Origin: an uncultured Oscillospiraceae bacterium
GTDB taxonomy: Bacteria; Bacillota; Clostridia; Oscillospirales; Acutalibacteraceae
Assembly: GCA_905192745.1 (NCBI GenBank)
Contig: CAJJLZ010000023.1
Span: forward strand, 1 to 35,982
Direction of reading: 5' to 3'
DNA: 35,982 nucleotides
Shown: piece after piece, positions 1 to 8,577 of the stretch
How the letters are laid out: each line of letters begins with the position of its first letter
Position numbering within the stretch: the stretch's first letter is position 1
Translations under genes and position numbers: made by a program
The notes under the pieces: model-generated
The model's input: the letters and a program-made list of their open reading frames with translations, nothing else
What the model was told of the DNA's origin: nothing
The model's database searches: none

Positions 1-56
1 AGAATTCCACATTGGTGCATATTGCTATTTGCTTGCTGGTTTTTCGACAAGCTGAG

Positions 57-80
57 GGGAAACGAAAGTTTCCCTTTTTT
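57..80 (+). terminator. Rho-independent terminator of an upstream gene
   Basis: A 7-bp stem GGGAAAC / GTTTCCC closes on a GAAA tetraloop and is followed directly by six T. This is a textbook intrinsic terminator for whatever lies left of the window. The 56 bases before it show no identifiable gene end. Confidence 0.85.
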
Positions 81-126
81 GTTAAAAAAGCATTTTCCGA
101 CGATTAAAGCGGCGAGGATTTACGGT

Positions 127-143
127 AAACAGCAAATTTCGAC
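127..143 (+). promoter_or_regulatory. Candidate AraC-type operator, copy 1
   Basis: The 17-mer AAACAGCAAATTTCGAC matches 16 of 17 bases of the element at 2540-2556. Each copy sits just upstream of a promoter: 46 bp lie between this copy and its -10, against 45 bp for the other. A shared element at a fixed distance suggests one activator binding both promoters. The AraC-family regulator at 3815-4741 is the obvious candidate, but this is inference. Confidence 0.5.
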
Positions 144-166
144 CTTTAACATCACCGTTCTGTACA

Positions 167-195
167 TTGAAAAAGAGGAAAACCGGCCATATAAT
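167..195 (+). promoter_or_regulatory. SigA-type promoter of the oxidoreductase pair
   Basis: TTGAAA at 167-172, a 17-bp spacer and TATAAT at 190-195 form a near-consensus vegetative promoter. Transcription would start near 202, leaving a leader of about 147 nt before the first gene. The leader holds a small inverted repeat (TTCGCC / GGCGAA, about 270-290). The candidate operator at 127-143 ends 23 bp before the -35. Confidence 0.75.
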
Positions 196-348
196 GAGGG
201 CAGAAAGAGCAGGGACCATAAGAACAGAAATCCGGACCGGACAATTGGAGTATCCGGACGGAGCTTTTCGCCGAACCCTTGGCGAAGCGGACGGCACGCG
301 CCGCCGCGGAAAGGCTCCCGGTCCCATACAGGAAAGGAAGACAGCTCC

Positions 349-1410
349 ATGAAGAAAATTCAGGTGGCGGTTATCGGCTGCGGAACCATTGCCAACGCCG
401 CGCATATTCCGGCGTACATGAAAAACGAGAAGGCGGAAATCCGGTATTTCTGCGATATTCTTCCCGAGCGGGCCGAGGCGGCCGTGGAAAAATACGGCTG
501 CGGCAAAGCGGTGACGGATTATCATGAGGTTCTGAACGATCCGGAGGTGGAGGCGGTTTCCGTCTGTACCCCGAACAACGTTCACGCCCCGATCGCGATT
601 GACTGCCTGCGGGCCGGGAAACATGTGCTGTGCGAGAAGCCGGCCGCCCGAACCTATCCGGAAGCGCTGGAGATGCAGAAGGCGCAGCATGAGACCGGCA
701 AGGTACTGAATATCGGCGTGGTGAACCGCTTCAACGACAGCGTGAACCTGATTAAAAAGATGATTGACGACGGCAAGCTCGGCAGCATCCACCATGTGTA
801 TGTCAGCTTCCGCGAGCATCGTTCCATTCCGGGACTGGGCGGCGCGTTTACCACCAAAGCGATTGCGGGGGGCGGCGCGCTGATCGACTGGGGTGTGCAT
901 TTTCTGGATATCGTGATGTACTGCTGCGGCGACCCCACGCCGCTGACCGTGACCGGCGAAACCTTCTGCAAGCTGGGCCGGGATATGGAAAACTACGCCT
1001 ACAAGGATATGTGGGCCGGCCCGCCGAAATTCGACGGCACCTACGATGTGGACGATTCGGTTACCGGTATGATTCGTACCGCCGGTCCGGTCATTACCTT
1101 CAACGGCGCGTGGGCGCAGAACATCGGCGAGCGGGAAATGTTTATCGACTTCATGGGGGATAAGGCGGGCATCCGTCTCCAGTACGGGGCGGACTTCACC
1201 GTGTACACGGCGGAACACGGCGCGCTGGAGCAGTATACGCCGGAGTTCAAGACCCGCAACCATTTTGAAAACGAAATCAACGCCTTCCTGAATTGCATTG
1301 AGTCCGGTGAAAAACTGCCGTCTCACATCGATACGGTGGTCATCACCGCCAAAATGATGCAGGCGATTTACGATTCGGCGGATCAGCACCACGAAATCAC
1401 GCTGGCCTGA
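349..1410 (+). CDS. Gfo/Idh/MocA family oxidoreductase
   Basis: A predicted 353-residue NAD(P)-dependent sugar or cyclitol dehydrogenase acting in the cytoplasm. The N-terminal Rossmann fold opens with VAVIGCGTIA (residues 6-15). The family signature CEKP is at 95-98. The central helix DWGVHFLD carries the likely catalytic histidine at about residue 184. Length is normal for the family. The frame stays open back to base 22, but that part reads as non-coding and includes the promoter. ATG 349 has AGGAAAGGAAG about 8 nt upstream and places the Rossmann motif correctly. The next gene starts 19 bases after the stop. The substrate is unknown; inositol, uronate or a 3-keto sugar route would fit the family. 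The gene is probably co-regulated with the carbohydrate locus downstream. Confidence 0.92.
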   Translation: MKKIQVAVIGCGTIANAAHIPAYMKNEKAEIRYFCDILPERAEAAVEKYGCGKAVTDYHEVLNDPEVEAVSVCTPNNVHAPIAIDCLRAGKHVLCEKPAARTYPEALEMQKAQHETGKVLNIGVVNRFNDSVNLIKKMIDDGKLGSIHHVYVSFREHRSIPGLGGAFTTKAIAGGGALIDWGVHFLDIVMYCCGDPTPLTVTGETFCKLGRDMENYAYKDMWAGPPKFDGTYDVDDSVTGMIRTAGPVITFNGAWAQNIGEREMFIDFMGDKAGIRLQYGADFTVYTAEHGALEQYTPEFKTRNHFENEINAFLNCIESGEKLPSHIDTVVITAKMMQAIYDSADQHHEITLA

Positions 1411-1429
1411 CGGAAGGGAGAACACGACA

Positions 1430-2272
1430 ATGGAAACAAAGAAGATCGGCTTCATTGATTATTATCTGGACGAGTGGCACGCCAATAACTATCCCGCGCT
1501 GATCCGGGAAACCTCCGGCGGGGAGCTGGAAGTCGCATACGCTTACGGCATGATCGACAGCCCCCTCCCCGGCGGGATGACCACCGATCAGTGGTGCGAA
1601 AAATACAACATCCCCCGCTGTCTCACCATTGAGGAATTGATTGAGAAAAGCGACTGCCTGCTGGTGCTGTCCCCCGACAACTGCGAAATGCACGAGCAGC
1701 TCTGTCAGCTTCCCCTGCGCTCCGGCAAGCTGACCTATGTGGACAAAACCTTCGCGCCGGACAAGGAAACCGCCGAGCGGCTTTTCGCACTGGCGGAGGA
1801 ATACGGCACCCCCTGCTATTCCACCTCGGCCCTTCGGTTCGCTTCGGAATATCAGGAGCTGGATCCCGCGGAGATTACGGCGATCAACTGCTGGGGGCCA
1901 AACGATTTCAACACCTATTCCATCCATCAGCTGGAACCGCTGATGATGCTGATGAAGGCCGAACCCGACCGGGTTATGTGGCTGGACGGCGAAAAATGGA
2001 TGACGCTGGCGATTCATTTCAGGGACGGGCGTTCCGCCACTGTTTCCTGCTTCGGCACCGGTTCTCCGTTCGCGGCCAACGTCGCCGGACGGGAAGAAAG
2101 CCGTCTGATTCAGGTGCAGTCGGATTTCTTCCGCGCCTTTATTGAAGAACTCTGCCGTTTCTATCGCACCGGCGAGGTGCGGGTGCCGCATAAGGACACC
2201 GTCTCCATTATGGCGGTGCGCGGCGCCGGCTTGAAAGCGCAGCAGACCCCCGGCGTCTGGGTGGAAATCTGA
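1430..2272 (+). CDS. Short, divergent Gfo/Idh/MocA-like oxidoreductase
   Basis: A predicted 280-residue protein that resembles the Gfo/Idh/MocA group in overall layout but is short and atypical. The N-terminus begins KKIGFIDYYLDEWHANNYP instead of a GxGxxG loop. Where relatives carry EKP, it reads VDKTFAPDKETAE. A conserved-looking histidine occurs in YSIHQLEPLMM in the middle of the protein. I recall similar proteins in carbohydrate clusters of other Bacillota, annotated as Gfo/Idh/MocA members, but the missing hallmarks leave catalysis open. It may be the partner subunit of the enzyme just upstream. ATG 1430 has GGAAGGGAG about 10 nt before it. A strong terminator follows at 2387-2445, so the pair forms a two-gene operon. 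Confidence 0.8.
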   Translation: METKKIGFIDYYLDEWHANNYPALIRETSGGELEVAYAYGMIDSPLPGGMTTDQWCEKYNIPRCLTIEELIEKSDCLLVLSPDNCEMHEQLCQLPLRSGKLTYVDKTFAPDKETAERLFALAEEYGTPCYSTSALRFASEYQELDPAEITAINCWGPNDFNTYSIHQLEPLMMLMKAEPDRVMWLDGEKWMTLAIHFRDGRSATVSCFGTGSPFAANVAGREESRLIQVQSDFFRAFIEELCRFYRTGEVRVPHKDTVSIMAVRGAGLKAQQTPGVWVEI

Positions 2273-2386
2273 CCCTCCGCCGAACCGGATTTCGATTGCG
2301 GAAAGGGAGTTCGCAGCCGCTCCAAAGTTGCTGGCAGATGGGTCTGAATTTGTTGTTTTCCTTTTCGATTTTCTAAAATTTGGCAC

Positions 2387-2445
2387 AAAAAAGCGTTCTT
2401 GTTTCCGGGAAACGAAGATGTCTCTCCGGACAAGAACGCTTTTTT
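2387..2445 (+). terminator. Rho-independent terminator after the oxidoreductase pair
   Basis: AAAAAAGCGTTCTTG (2387-2401) pairs with CAAGAACGCTTTTTT (2431-2445), and an inner TCCGG/CCGGA stem (2404-2408 / 2426-2430) extends it. The A-run on one side and T-run on the other would allow it to work in both directions. It separates the two-gene operon from the long locus. Confidence 0.88.
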
Positions 2446-2539
2446 ATGCAATATATCTTATTGATATTCCACGAAACAGGGAATATTCTCCCAACCCTTT
2501 TTTTCAGTGAGGAAAAATCAGGACAATTGTTTGGGTGAA

Positions 2540-2556
2540 AAACAGCAGATTTCGAC
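2540..2556 (+). promoter_or_regulatory. Candidate AraC-type operator, copy 2
   Basis: AAACAGCAGATTTCGAC differs at one position from the element at 127-143 and ends 45 bp before the putative -10 at 2602. The -35 here is poor, which is what an activator-dependent promoter looks like. The AraC gene is the second gene of the operon, so autoregulation is likely if this is its site. Confidence 0.5.
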
Positions 2557-2578
2557 ACTCATGTAAGCATACAGGAGA

Positions 2579-2607
2579 ACGACTTTCAAAAACAGAACAC
2601 TTATAAT
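2579..2607 (+). promoter_or_regulatory. Possible promoter of the long carbohydrate locus
   Basis: A perfect TATAAT lies at 2602-2607. The hexamer 17 bp upstream (ACGACT) is a poor -35, so the promoter would depend on an activator. The inferred start near 2614 leaves a leader of about 200 nt before the first gene. Confidence 0.45.
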
Positions 2608-2684
2608 ATAGAAGAAAGATACCGAAGCGTGCCGAATATTTACCATTGATTTGGGTTAATTTCACGAATGATTTCCAGAAAATG

Positions 2685-2708
2685 TCGTCCGATCAAAAAA
2701 TCGGACGA
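2685..2708 (+). other. Hairpin in the leader of the long locus
   Basis: TCGTCCGAT, a loop of CAAAAA and ATCGGACGA form a perfect 9-bp stem with no T-run behind it, so it is not a simple terminator. It lies in the 5' leader, about 100 nt before the first start codon. A role in RNA stability or as a protein-binding site is possible. No known riboswitch was recognised. Confidence 0.5.
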
Positions 2709-2811
2709 TAGCGGTATCGGGACAAAGACCATTCCGGCGTTCGAATCCAATGGACAGTGGAGGCCACGTCGTGAAAAAACAGGTCCGTATTTGCGGGGCG
2801 GAGGGATTGCC

Positions 2812-3762
2812 ATGCTGAACCGAAGAGGCGTTGTGATTTTCCCGGAAGAGTTTAACCGGGAATGGGAGAACCGAATTTATACCGCCGGACTGAACGTCCT
2901 TGGACTTCATCCGGACCCCAAGGGCTGTCCCGTCGCCGAGGTGATGGACGCGTTCCTGACGGAGGAAAACCGCGCGGCTCTGGCCCGGCTGGAGGAACGC
3001 GGCGTTACCGTGGAGTGGGAGATGCACGCCCTGTCCTGGCTGCTGCCGCGCGATCTGTTCGGAAAACATCCGGATTGGTTCCGTATGAATCGGGATGGGG
3101 AACGTACCCCCGACTATAATCTCTGTGCTTCGAACGAGGAGGCGCTGGAGGAAATTTCCTGCCGCGCGGCGGAGTTAGCCCGCCTTTTCAGGCCTCAAAG
3201 CAACCGGTATTATTTCTGGCTGGATGATGTGACCGATTCCGCCTGCTATTGCCCGGATTGCCAGAAATTAACCCATGCAGATCAGGCTTTAAAAACGTAT
3301 AATGCGATTATCCGGGGGATACGCCGGACCAATCCTGCCGCCACCCAATGCTATCTGGCTTATCATGATACCAATGAACTTCCGCGGCAGGTGAAGCCGG
3401 AACCCGGCCTGTTTCTGGAATACGCCCCGATGGACCGGGATTTCGACAAGGGAATTGCGGACGAATCCAGCGAAAAAAACCGCCGGGAAAACCGGCATTT
3501 GTCGGAACTGCTTTCGTTCTTCGGAACGGAAGGGGCGCAGGTGCTGGACTACTGGCTGGATAATTCCCTGTTTTCCGGCTGGAAGAAGCCGCCGAAGCCC
3601 TTCCGGCTGTACCGGGAAACGGTGGAAGCGGATGTTCGTTATTATCGTGGGTTGGGGATCGACAGCATTACGACCTTCGCCTGCTATTTGGGCGAGGAGT
3701 ATACCGCTCTGTATTCCGAACCAAAGGAAATTGAAGAATATGGCCGCCTTCTCCGCGGGTAG
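2812..3762 (+). CDS. Short DUF4838-like protein (GH67-related fold)
   Basis: A predicted 316-residue cytoplasmic protein with no signal peptide. It carries the core seen in the two larger DUF4838 proteins of this locus: a HPDWF motif followed by a polar stretch, then FWLDDVTDSACYCPDCQK with a CxCxxC motif. DUF4838 is related to the catalytic region of alpha-glucuronidases (GH67), but the reaction is not established. Compared with the 586- and 649-residue paralogues it lacks the N-terminal domain and the C-terminal helical part. The frame is open from 2668, but ATG 2812 has GGAGGG about 6 nt upstream and is preferred. It is the first gene of the long locus, 52 bases before the regulator. It could be a minimal catalytic form or a sensor paired with the regulator; neither can be told from sequence. 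Confidence 0.75.
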   Translation: MLNRRGVVIFPEEFNREWENRIYTAGLNVLGLHPDPKGCPVAEVMDAFLTEENRAALARLEERGVTVEWEMHALSWLLPRDLFGKHPDWFRMNRDGERTPDYNLCASNEEALEEISCRAAELARLFRPQSNRYYFWLDDVTDSACYCPDCQKLTHADQALKTYNAIIRGIRRTNPAATQCYLAYHDTNELPRQVKPEPGLFLEYAPMDRDFDKGIADESSEKNRRENRHLSELLSFFGTEGAQVLDYWLDNSLFSGWKKPPKPFRLYRETVEADVRYYRGLGIDSITTFACYLGEEYTALYSEPKEIEEYGRLLRG

Positions 3763-3814
3763 CGCGGCAATGAGAGTGGCGGTCGGCGACTGGCATGAAA
3801 AGGAGCGCGAGACC

Positions 3815-4741
3815 ATGCTGAAAAGTGGTTATGACGGCCGTCTCTTCGAGTTTGAAAACACCTATTTCTATCATCCGGAAACCATGGGCTTTGTGAAAAT
3901 CTGGCAGATTGGGGAGCTGAGCACCGAACCGGGCTATGAAATGCCCACCCATCTGCAGATTTGTCATGAAATCAGCTACGTCATTTCCGGCAAGGGCGTG
4001 TTTTACAGCGCGAGCACCGCGCTGCCGGTCCAGCCGGGGGATATTCACTTTGTCCCCAAGGGAAAGACCCATCGCTATGCGGCGGATCCCGATCAGAATC
4101 TCCGCTTTGCCTATGTCGGGTTTGAGTTCAGCGATGAGCTGGAGGATGAGCTGAAGCCTCTGGTGGAAATTTTCGACAATCCCCCTTCCTATCTGGTGAG
4201 GGATATGGGGGAGGTGCGGATGCTCGTTTATATGCTGATTAACGAGATGTATTCCAAGCCGATCTATAACCGCATAATGGTGGAATGCTACATAAAACAG
4301 ATTCTGGTGCAGGTTTACCGGCTTCTGATTTCGGTCAAATCGGAAATGTTCCTGCCGGAAAAGAGCAAAAAAATAATCGGCCAGTCGGTGTATTCCGTGG
4401 TGCGGTATATCGACAATAATATATACGACATCACCAGTATTCAGAGCATCGCGGAAACCCTCGGCTACAGTCACAGCCATCTGTCCCATATGTTTAAGGA
4501 TAAAATGGGGATCACCCTGCAGACCTATGTCAGCATGAAGAAAATCGAGGCCAGTTTGGATCTTCTTAAGTATAAGAAATCCTCCATCGCGCAGATTGCG
4601 ATGTCTCTCAACTACGAATCCGCCCAGTCTTTCAGCAAGGTATTCCGGAAGATCATGGGCTGCTCCCCGACGGAATATCAAAAGCAGTATGAGCAGGAAA
4701 AGGAAAAGAAAGGCGGCGATCCGGTTGGCAAGCTGGTATAA
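3815..4741 (+). CDS. AraC family transcriptional regulator with cupin sensor domain
   Basis: A predicted 308-residue DNA-binding regulator. The N-terminal half (about residues 15-150) is a cupin-type ligand domain, with HLQICHEISYVISGKG and the turn VQPGDIHFVPKGKTHRY. The C-terminal 100 residues form the double helix-turn-helix of AraC/XylS proteins, with SIAETLGYSHSHLSHMFK in the first HTH and SIAQIAMSLNYESAQSFSKV in the second. ATG 3815 has AAAGGAG about 10 nt upstream; an in-frame ATG at 3770 is possible but lacks such a site. The gene overlaps the next by 17 nt, so the regulator is made with the transporter it presumably controls. The inducer is probably the imported sugar. Candidate operators are the 17-mers at 127 and 2540. 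Confidence 0.92.
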   Translation: MLKSGYDGRLFEFENTYFYHPETMGFVKIWQIGELSTEPGYEMPTHLQICHEISYVISGKGVFYSASTALPVQPGDIHFVPKGKTHRYAADPDQNLRFAYVGFEFSDELEDELKPLVEIFDNPPSYLVRDMGEVRMLVYMLINEMYSKPIYNRIMVECYIKQILVQVYRLLISVKSEMFLPEKSKKIIGQSVYSVVRYIDNNIYDITSIQSIAETLGYSHSHLSHMFKDKMGITLQTYVSMKKIEASLDLLKYKKSSIAQIAMSLNYESAQSFSKVFRKIMGCSPTEYQKQYEQEKEKKGGDPVGKLV

Positions 4742-7610
4742 ACGAATTTTCTGTGGGCTGACCGCGTTGCTGATGGCCGGCGTTTCTGTCCCGGCCGGCG
4801 TTTTGGCTGCGGAGGACGGCGAAGCGCTTTCTGCGGAAGCGGAGCCGGTCGTGAAGGATAAGGATACCTATTTTCCTTATTATGACCAATACGCTTCGAT
4901 CCCCTATGGAAAACAGCCGATTTCTCTGGAAATGGACGAGGCCGTCCTTTCCGGCGGAGCGGCGGGGGAAACCGGCCATCTGGGGGAGAAAGCCTCCCTT
5001 CGGCTGCCGTCCGGCGGGGCGGCTGTCTGGACGGTTTCGGTTCCCGCCGACGCCCGGTATATCCTGAAAATTACCTACGTCGGCGAGGAAGAGAACCGCA
5101 AGGACGGATCGGTCGGCCTTCAGCTGGACGGCGTCCTGCCCTTTGAGGAAAGCGGCGCGGTTTCCCTGACCCGGCTGTGGAAGGACGCGACCGAGATCCT
5201 TCAGGATTCTGTGGGTAACGACCGGATTCCGAAACAGGAGCAGGTTCTCGCCTGGAATACGGCGGCCCTGCAGGATTTCTCCCTTTTTACCGACCGGCCG
5301 CTGGCCTATTACCTTTCCGCGGGGGAACACACGATCACCCTGACAAACAACGGGGAAGCCCTGCACATCGCCCGGCTGGAGCTGACCGCGCCGGAGACGG
5401 TTCCCACCGATGAGGAAACCCGCGCCGCCTATGAAAAGGCGGGCTATGCGGAATCGGCCGGATATATGCAGAAAATTCAGGCGGAACACACTTCCCTGAA
5501 ATCCAGCCAGACGATTTATCCCACCTACGACCGCAACAGCCCGGCCACCGAGCCGTACGACGTGGCGAAAATCAAACGGAACACCATCGGCAAGGACAAC
5601 TGGGGCGAGCCGGGGTCCTGGATCACCTACACGGTCGAGGATATCCCGGAGGACGGCCTGTATTACCTCACCCTAAAATACCGGCAGAACGTCCAGACCG
5701 GGATGTCCACCTTCCGTACCATTACCGTCAACGGCGAAGTGCCGAGCGCCTCCTTTGAAAACGCGGCTTTCCCCTATGGGCTGGACTGGGAAAATAAAAC
5801 CATCGTGGATAAAGCCGGAAACCCCTGTCCGATTTACCTGAAAAAAGGGACAAATGAAATCCGCTTTCAGGCAACGGTCGGCAAATGGGCGGATGTCCTG
5901 CGGGCGGTGGAGGAATCCAACCGCCGGCTGAACGACATGTACATACAGATCGTCATGGTGACCGGCACCTCGCCGGATAAATACCGCGATTACGATCTCG
6001 AGAAAGAAATCCCCGGCCTGATCTCCTGCTTCACGGAGGAGAAGGAGGCGCTGGCCGAGGCGGCGGATGAGTTCGACCGCCTGAACGGGAGCAAATCCAC
6101 TCAGGCGGAAACCGTGCGCCGCGCGGTGACCCAACTGGAAAGTATGCTGGAAAAGCCCAAAACCATCCCGCAGCGGATCTCCAATTTCCGGGATACCGTC
6201 AGTAATCTTTCCTCCTGGGTGTATGGAAATATGTGGCAGCCGCTGGAACTGGATTATATCCTGATCCATTCGGCTCAGGCGGAAATTCCTCCCGCCAAGG
6301 CGGGCTTTCTGGCCGGCGTCCGTCATCTTTTCGGTTCTTTCGTCGCTTCCTTCACGCAGGATTACAATTCCATGGGGGATTCGGACGGTACGGGCGAATC
6401 CATCACGGTATGGCTGAACAGCGGCCGTGATCAGGGCCAAATCATGAAGGATATGATTACCGACGATTTCACGGCCGAGACGGGGATTTCCGTCAAGCTG
6501 AGTCTGGTTCAGGCCGGTTTCATTGAAGCGACGCTGGCGGGGACCGGTCCGGATGTGGCGGTCGGCATCGCCCGGGGTCAGCCCGTCAATCTGGCCTGCC
6601 GCGACGCGCTGGCCGATCTGAGCGGGTTTGACACCTTCGACGATGTGGTCAGCCGCTTCGGCGAGACCGCGACCGTTCCGTATCAGTATAACGGGGGAAC
6701 CTACGCGATCCCCAATACCCAAGTGTACTTTATGATGTTTTACCGCACCGATATTCTGGAACGTCTGGGGCTGTCTTTGCCGCAGACATGGACCGAACTG
6801 CTGCAGATCGTTCCCCGTCTCCAGAAAAACCATATGCAGGTAGGGCTTCCCTACAGCGTGATCTCTGCCGCTCTGGCGGTGGACAGCGGGATGGGTGCGA
6901 AGGACATGTTTTCCCTTCTGCTGTTGCAGAACGGCGGCAACTTCTATACGGAGGACGCCAGACAGACCACGCTGGACAGCGAGGCGGCGATGAACGCCTT
7001 TAACCAGTGGTGCGAGTTTTATAACCAGTATGGCTTCGATCTGGTTTATGACTTCTACACCCGCTTCCGCAACGGAGAAATGCCGATTGCGATCGCCGGC
7101 TTCGACCAGTACAACGCTCTGATGGCCGGCGCGCCGGAAATCCTTGGGCAGTGGGGAATCGCTCCCATCCCGGGCACGATGAAGGAAGACGGTACCATCG
7201 ACCGCTCGGTGGGCGGCGCCGGTACCTCCGTCGTGATGTTTGACGCCGCGGAAAACAAGGAAGCCTGCTGGGACTTCATCGACTGGTGGACCAGTGCGGA
7301 TACGCAGGAAAACTATAACGTGAGCATCGAGAACGTTATGGGCCCGGCCGGCCGGAATGCCACCGCCAATCTGGAGGCGTTCTCCCATCTACCCTGGTCG
7401 AATGACGAGCTCTCGGCGCTGGATGAGCAGCGCGGCTATGTTCAGGAACTGCGGGAGATTCCCGGAAGCTATTTCGTGTCCCGTTGTCTGGATAACGCGT
7501 TCCGCGCGGTGCTGTTCGACGGAAAGAACGCCCGCGAGGTGTTCGAACGGGAGAACGCGAATATTAATCGCGAAATTACCCGAAAGCGCAACGAACTGGG
7601 ACTGAATTGA
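4725..7610 (+). CDS. Solute-binding protein fused to two carbohydrate-binding-like domains
   Basis: A predicted 961-residue secreted protein, about twice the size of a normal sugar-binding protein. A signal peptide ends near GVLAAEDG. Two beta-sandwich, carbohydrate-binding-like regions follow (about 45-230 and 264-430), then a helical linker (430-550). The last 400 residues (from about 558, ESITVWLNSGRD) are a family 1 extracellular solute-binding domain, with GTGPDVAVGIARGQPVNL and VYFMMFYRTDIL typical of that fold. There is no lipobox cysteine at the signal peptide end, so it may be held by another component or released. TTG 4725 is chosen because AAAGGCGG lies just upstream and it leaves a compact signal peptide. 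ATG 4689 is the alternative and would overlap the regulator gene further. The cognate permeases follow at once. The ligand is unknown. Confidence 0.85.
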   Translation: MASWYKRIFCGLTALLMAGVSVPAGVLAAEDGEALSAEAEPVVKDKDTYFPYYDQYASIPYGKQPISLEMDEAVLSGGAAGETGHLGEKASLRLPSGGAAVWTVSVPADARYILKITYVGEEENRKDGSVGLQLDGVLPFEESGAVSLTRLWKDATEILQDSVGNDRIPKQEQVLAWNTAALQDFSLFTDRPLAYYLSAGEHTITLTNNGEALHIARLELTAPETVPTDEETRAAYEKAGYAESAGYMQKIQAEHTSLKSSQTIYPTYDRNSPATEPYDVAKIKRNTIGKDNWGEPGSWITYTVEDIPEDGLYYLTLKYRQNVQTGMSTFRTITVNGEVPSASFENAAFPYGLDWENKTIVDKAGNPCPIYLKKGTNEIRFQATVGKWADVLRAVEESNRRLNDMYIQIVMVTGTSPDKYRDYDLEKEIPGLISCFTEEKEALAEAADEFDRLNGSKSTQAETVRRAVTQLESMLEKPKTIPQRISNFRDTVSNLSSWVYGNMWQPLELDYILIHSAQAEIPPAKAGFLAGVRHLFGSFVASFTQDYNSMGDSDGTGESITVWLNSGRDQGQIMKDMITDDFTAETGISVKLSLVQAGFIEATLAGTGPDVAVGIARGQPVNLACRDALADLSGFDTFDDVVSRFGETATVPYQYNGGTYAIPNTQVYFMMFYRTDILERLGLSLPQTWTELLQIVPRLQKNHMQVGLPYSVISAALAVDSGMGAKDMFSLLLLQNGGNFYTEDARQTTLDSEAAMNAFNQWCEFYNQYGFDLVYDFYTRFRNGEMPIAIAGFDQYNALMAGAPEILGQWGIAPIPGTMKEDGTIDRSVGGAGTSVVMFDAAENKEACWDFIDWWTSADTQENYNVSIENVMGPAGRNATANLEAFSHLPWSNDELSALDEQRGYVQELREIPGSYFVSRCLDNAFRAVLFDGKNAREVFERENANINREITRKRNELGLN

Positions 7611-7626
7611 CGAAAGGAAGGGCGCA

Positions 7627-8562
7627 GTGTTGAAAAAGACCTCTGCTGTCGGCGAACCGCCGAAAAAACACGGGCTCCTTTACCGGATGGGGCAGTACAG
7701 GGAAAGCTATCTGCTGATTACCCCTTTTATGCTGCTTTTCCTGATCTTTACCGTCATCCCGGTTCTGGCGTCCATTGTGTTGAGCTTTACCAGCTTCAAT
7801 ATGCTGTCCATGCCCCGCTTCGTCGGCTTTCAGAACTACGAGCGGATGCTGCTGGACGATCCCATTTTCTTTATCGTGGTAAAAAACACCTTTGTGTTCG
7901 CCTTCCTGACCGGGCCGTTAAGCTATGTCCTCTCCTTTGTCTTTGCCTGGCTTATCAATGAGACCGGACGGTATATGCGAACCTTTCTTACTCTGGTGTT
8001 TTATATGCCGGTCTTGGCGGGAAACGTGTATTTTATCTGGGCGTTTCTTTTCAGCAGCGACTCTTACGGCGTCATCAACGGCATTCTGATGTCGCTGGGC
8101 GTTTTACAGGAGCCGATTGAATGGCTGATTAATCAGAACACCATTATGGCGGTTTTGATTGTGGTGCAGCTGTGGATGAGTCTGGGTACCGGCTTCCTGA
8201 CCTTTGTCGCCGGTTTTCAGGGCATGGATAGGAGCCTGTTTGAGGCGGGGGCCATTGACGGCATCCGGAACCGCTGGCAGGAGTTGTTTTACATCACCAT
8301 TCCCTCCATGGCGCCCCAGCTCATGTTCAGCGCCGTCATGCAGATCGGCGCTTCCTTCGGGGTGAGCGAGGTGATCCGATATCTGGCCGGATTTCCCACC
8401 ACGCAGTACAGCGCCGATACGATCGTTACCTATATCGCGGATGTCGGCACGACGCGTTTTGAAATGGGGTACGCGACCACCCTCGCCGTATTCCTGTTTG
8501 TTCTGATGATTATCACCAACACGGTGATTTCCCGGCTGATCGGCCGTTTCAGTACCGATTGA
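7627..8562 (+). CDS. Carbohydrate ABC transporter permease, MalF-type (system 1)
   Basis: A predicted 311-residue inner-membrane permease with about six transmembrane helices. The first follows the charged N-terminus (LITPFMLLFLIFTVIPVLAS). The cytoplasmic EAA loop, EAGAIDGIRNRWQELFYITI, is the docking site for the ATPase and identifies the binding-protein-dependent transport family. It starts with GTG 7627 (TTG 7630 is an in-frame alternative) behind GGAAGG. It lies 16 bases after the fused binding protein and 15 before its partner permease, so the three form one import system. No ATPase gene is linked; Bacillota often supply one shared MsmX-like ATPase from elsewhere. Confidence 0.93.
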   Translation: MLKKTSAVGEPPKKHGLLYRMGQYRESYLLITPFMLLFLIFTVIPVLASIVLSFTSFNMLSMPRFVGFQNYERMLLDDPIFFIVVKNTFVFAFLTGPLSYVLSFVFAWLINETGRYMRTFLTLVFYMPVLAGNVYFIWAFLFSSDSYGVINGILMSLGVLQEPIEWLINQNTIMAVLIVVQLWMSLGTGFLTFVAGFQGMDRSLFEAGAIDGIRNRWQELFYITIPSMAPQLMFSAVMQIGASFGVSEVIRYLAGFPTTQYSADTIVTYIADVGTTRFEMGYATTLAVFLFVLMIITNTVISRLIGRFSTD

Positions 8563-8577
8563 GGAAGGAGGAGCCAC

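Noticed and set aside
22..348. N-terminal extension of the first oxidoreductase to base 22
   Set aside because: It overlaps a terminator and a near-consensus promoter, and the Rossmann motif and ribosome binding site support ATG 349.
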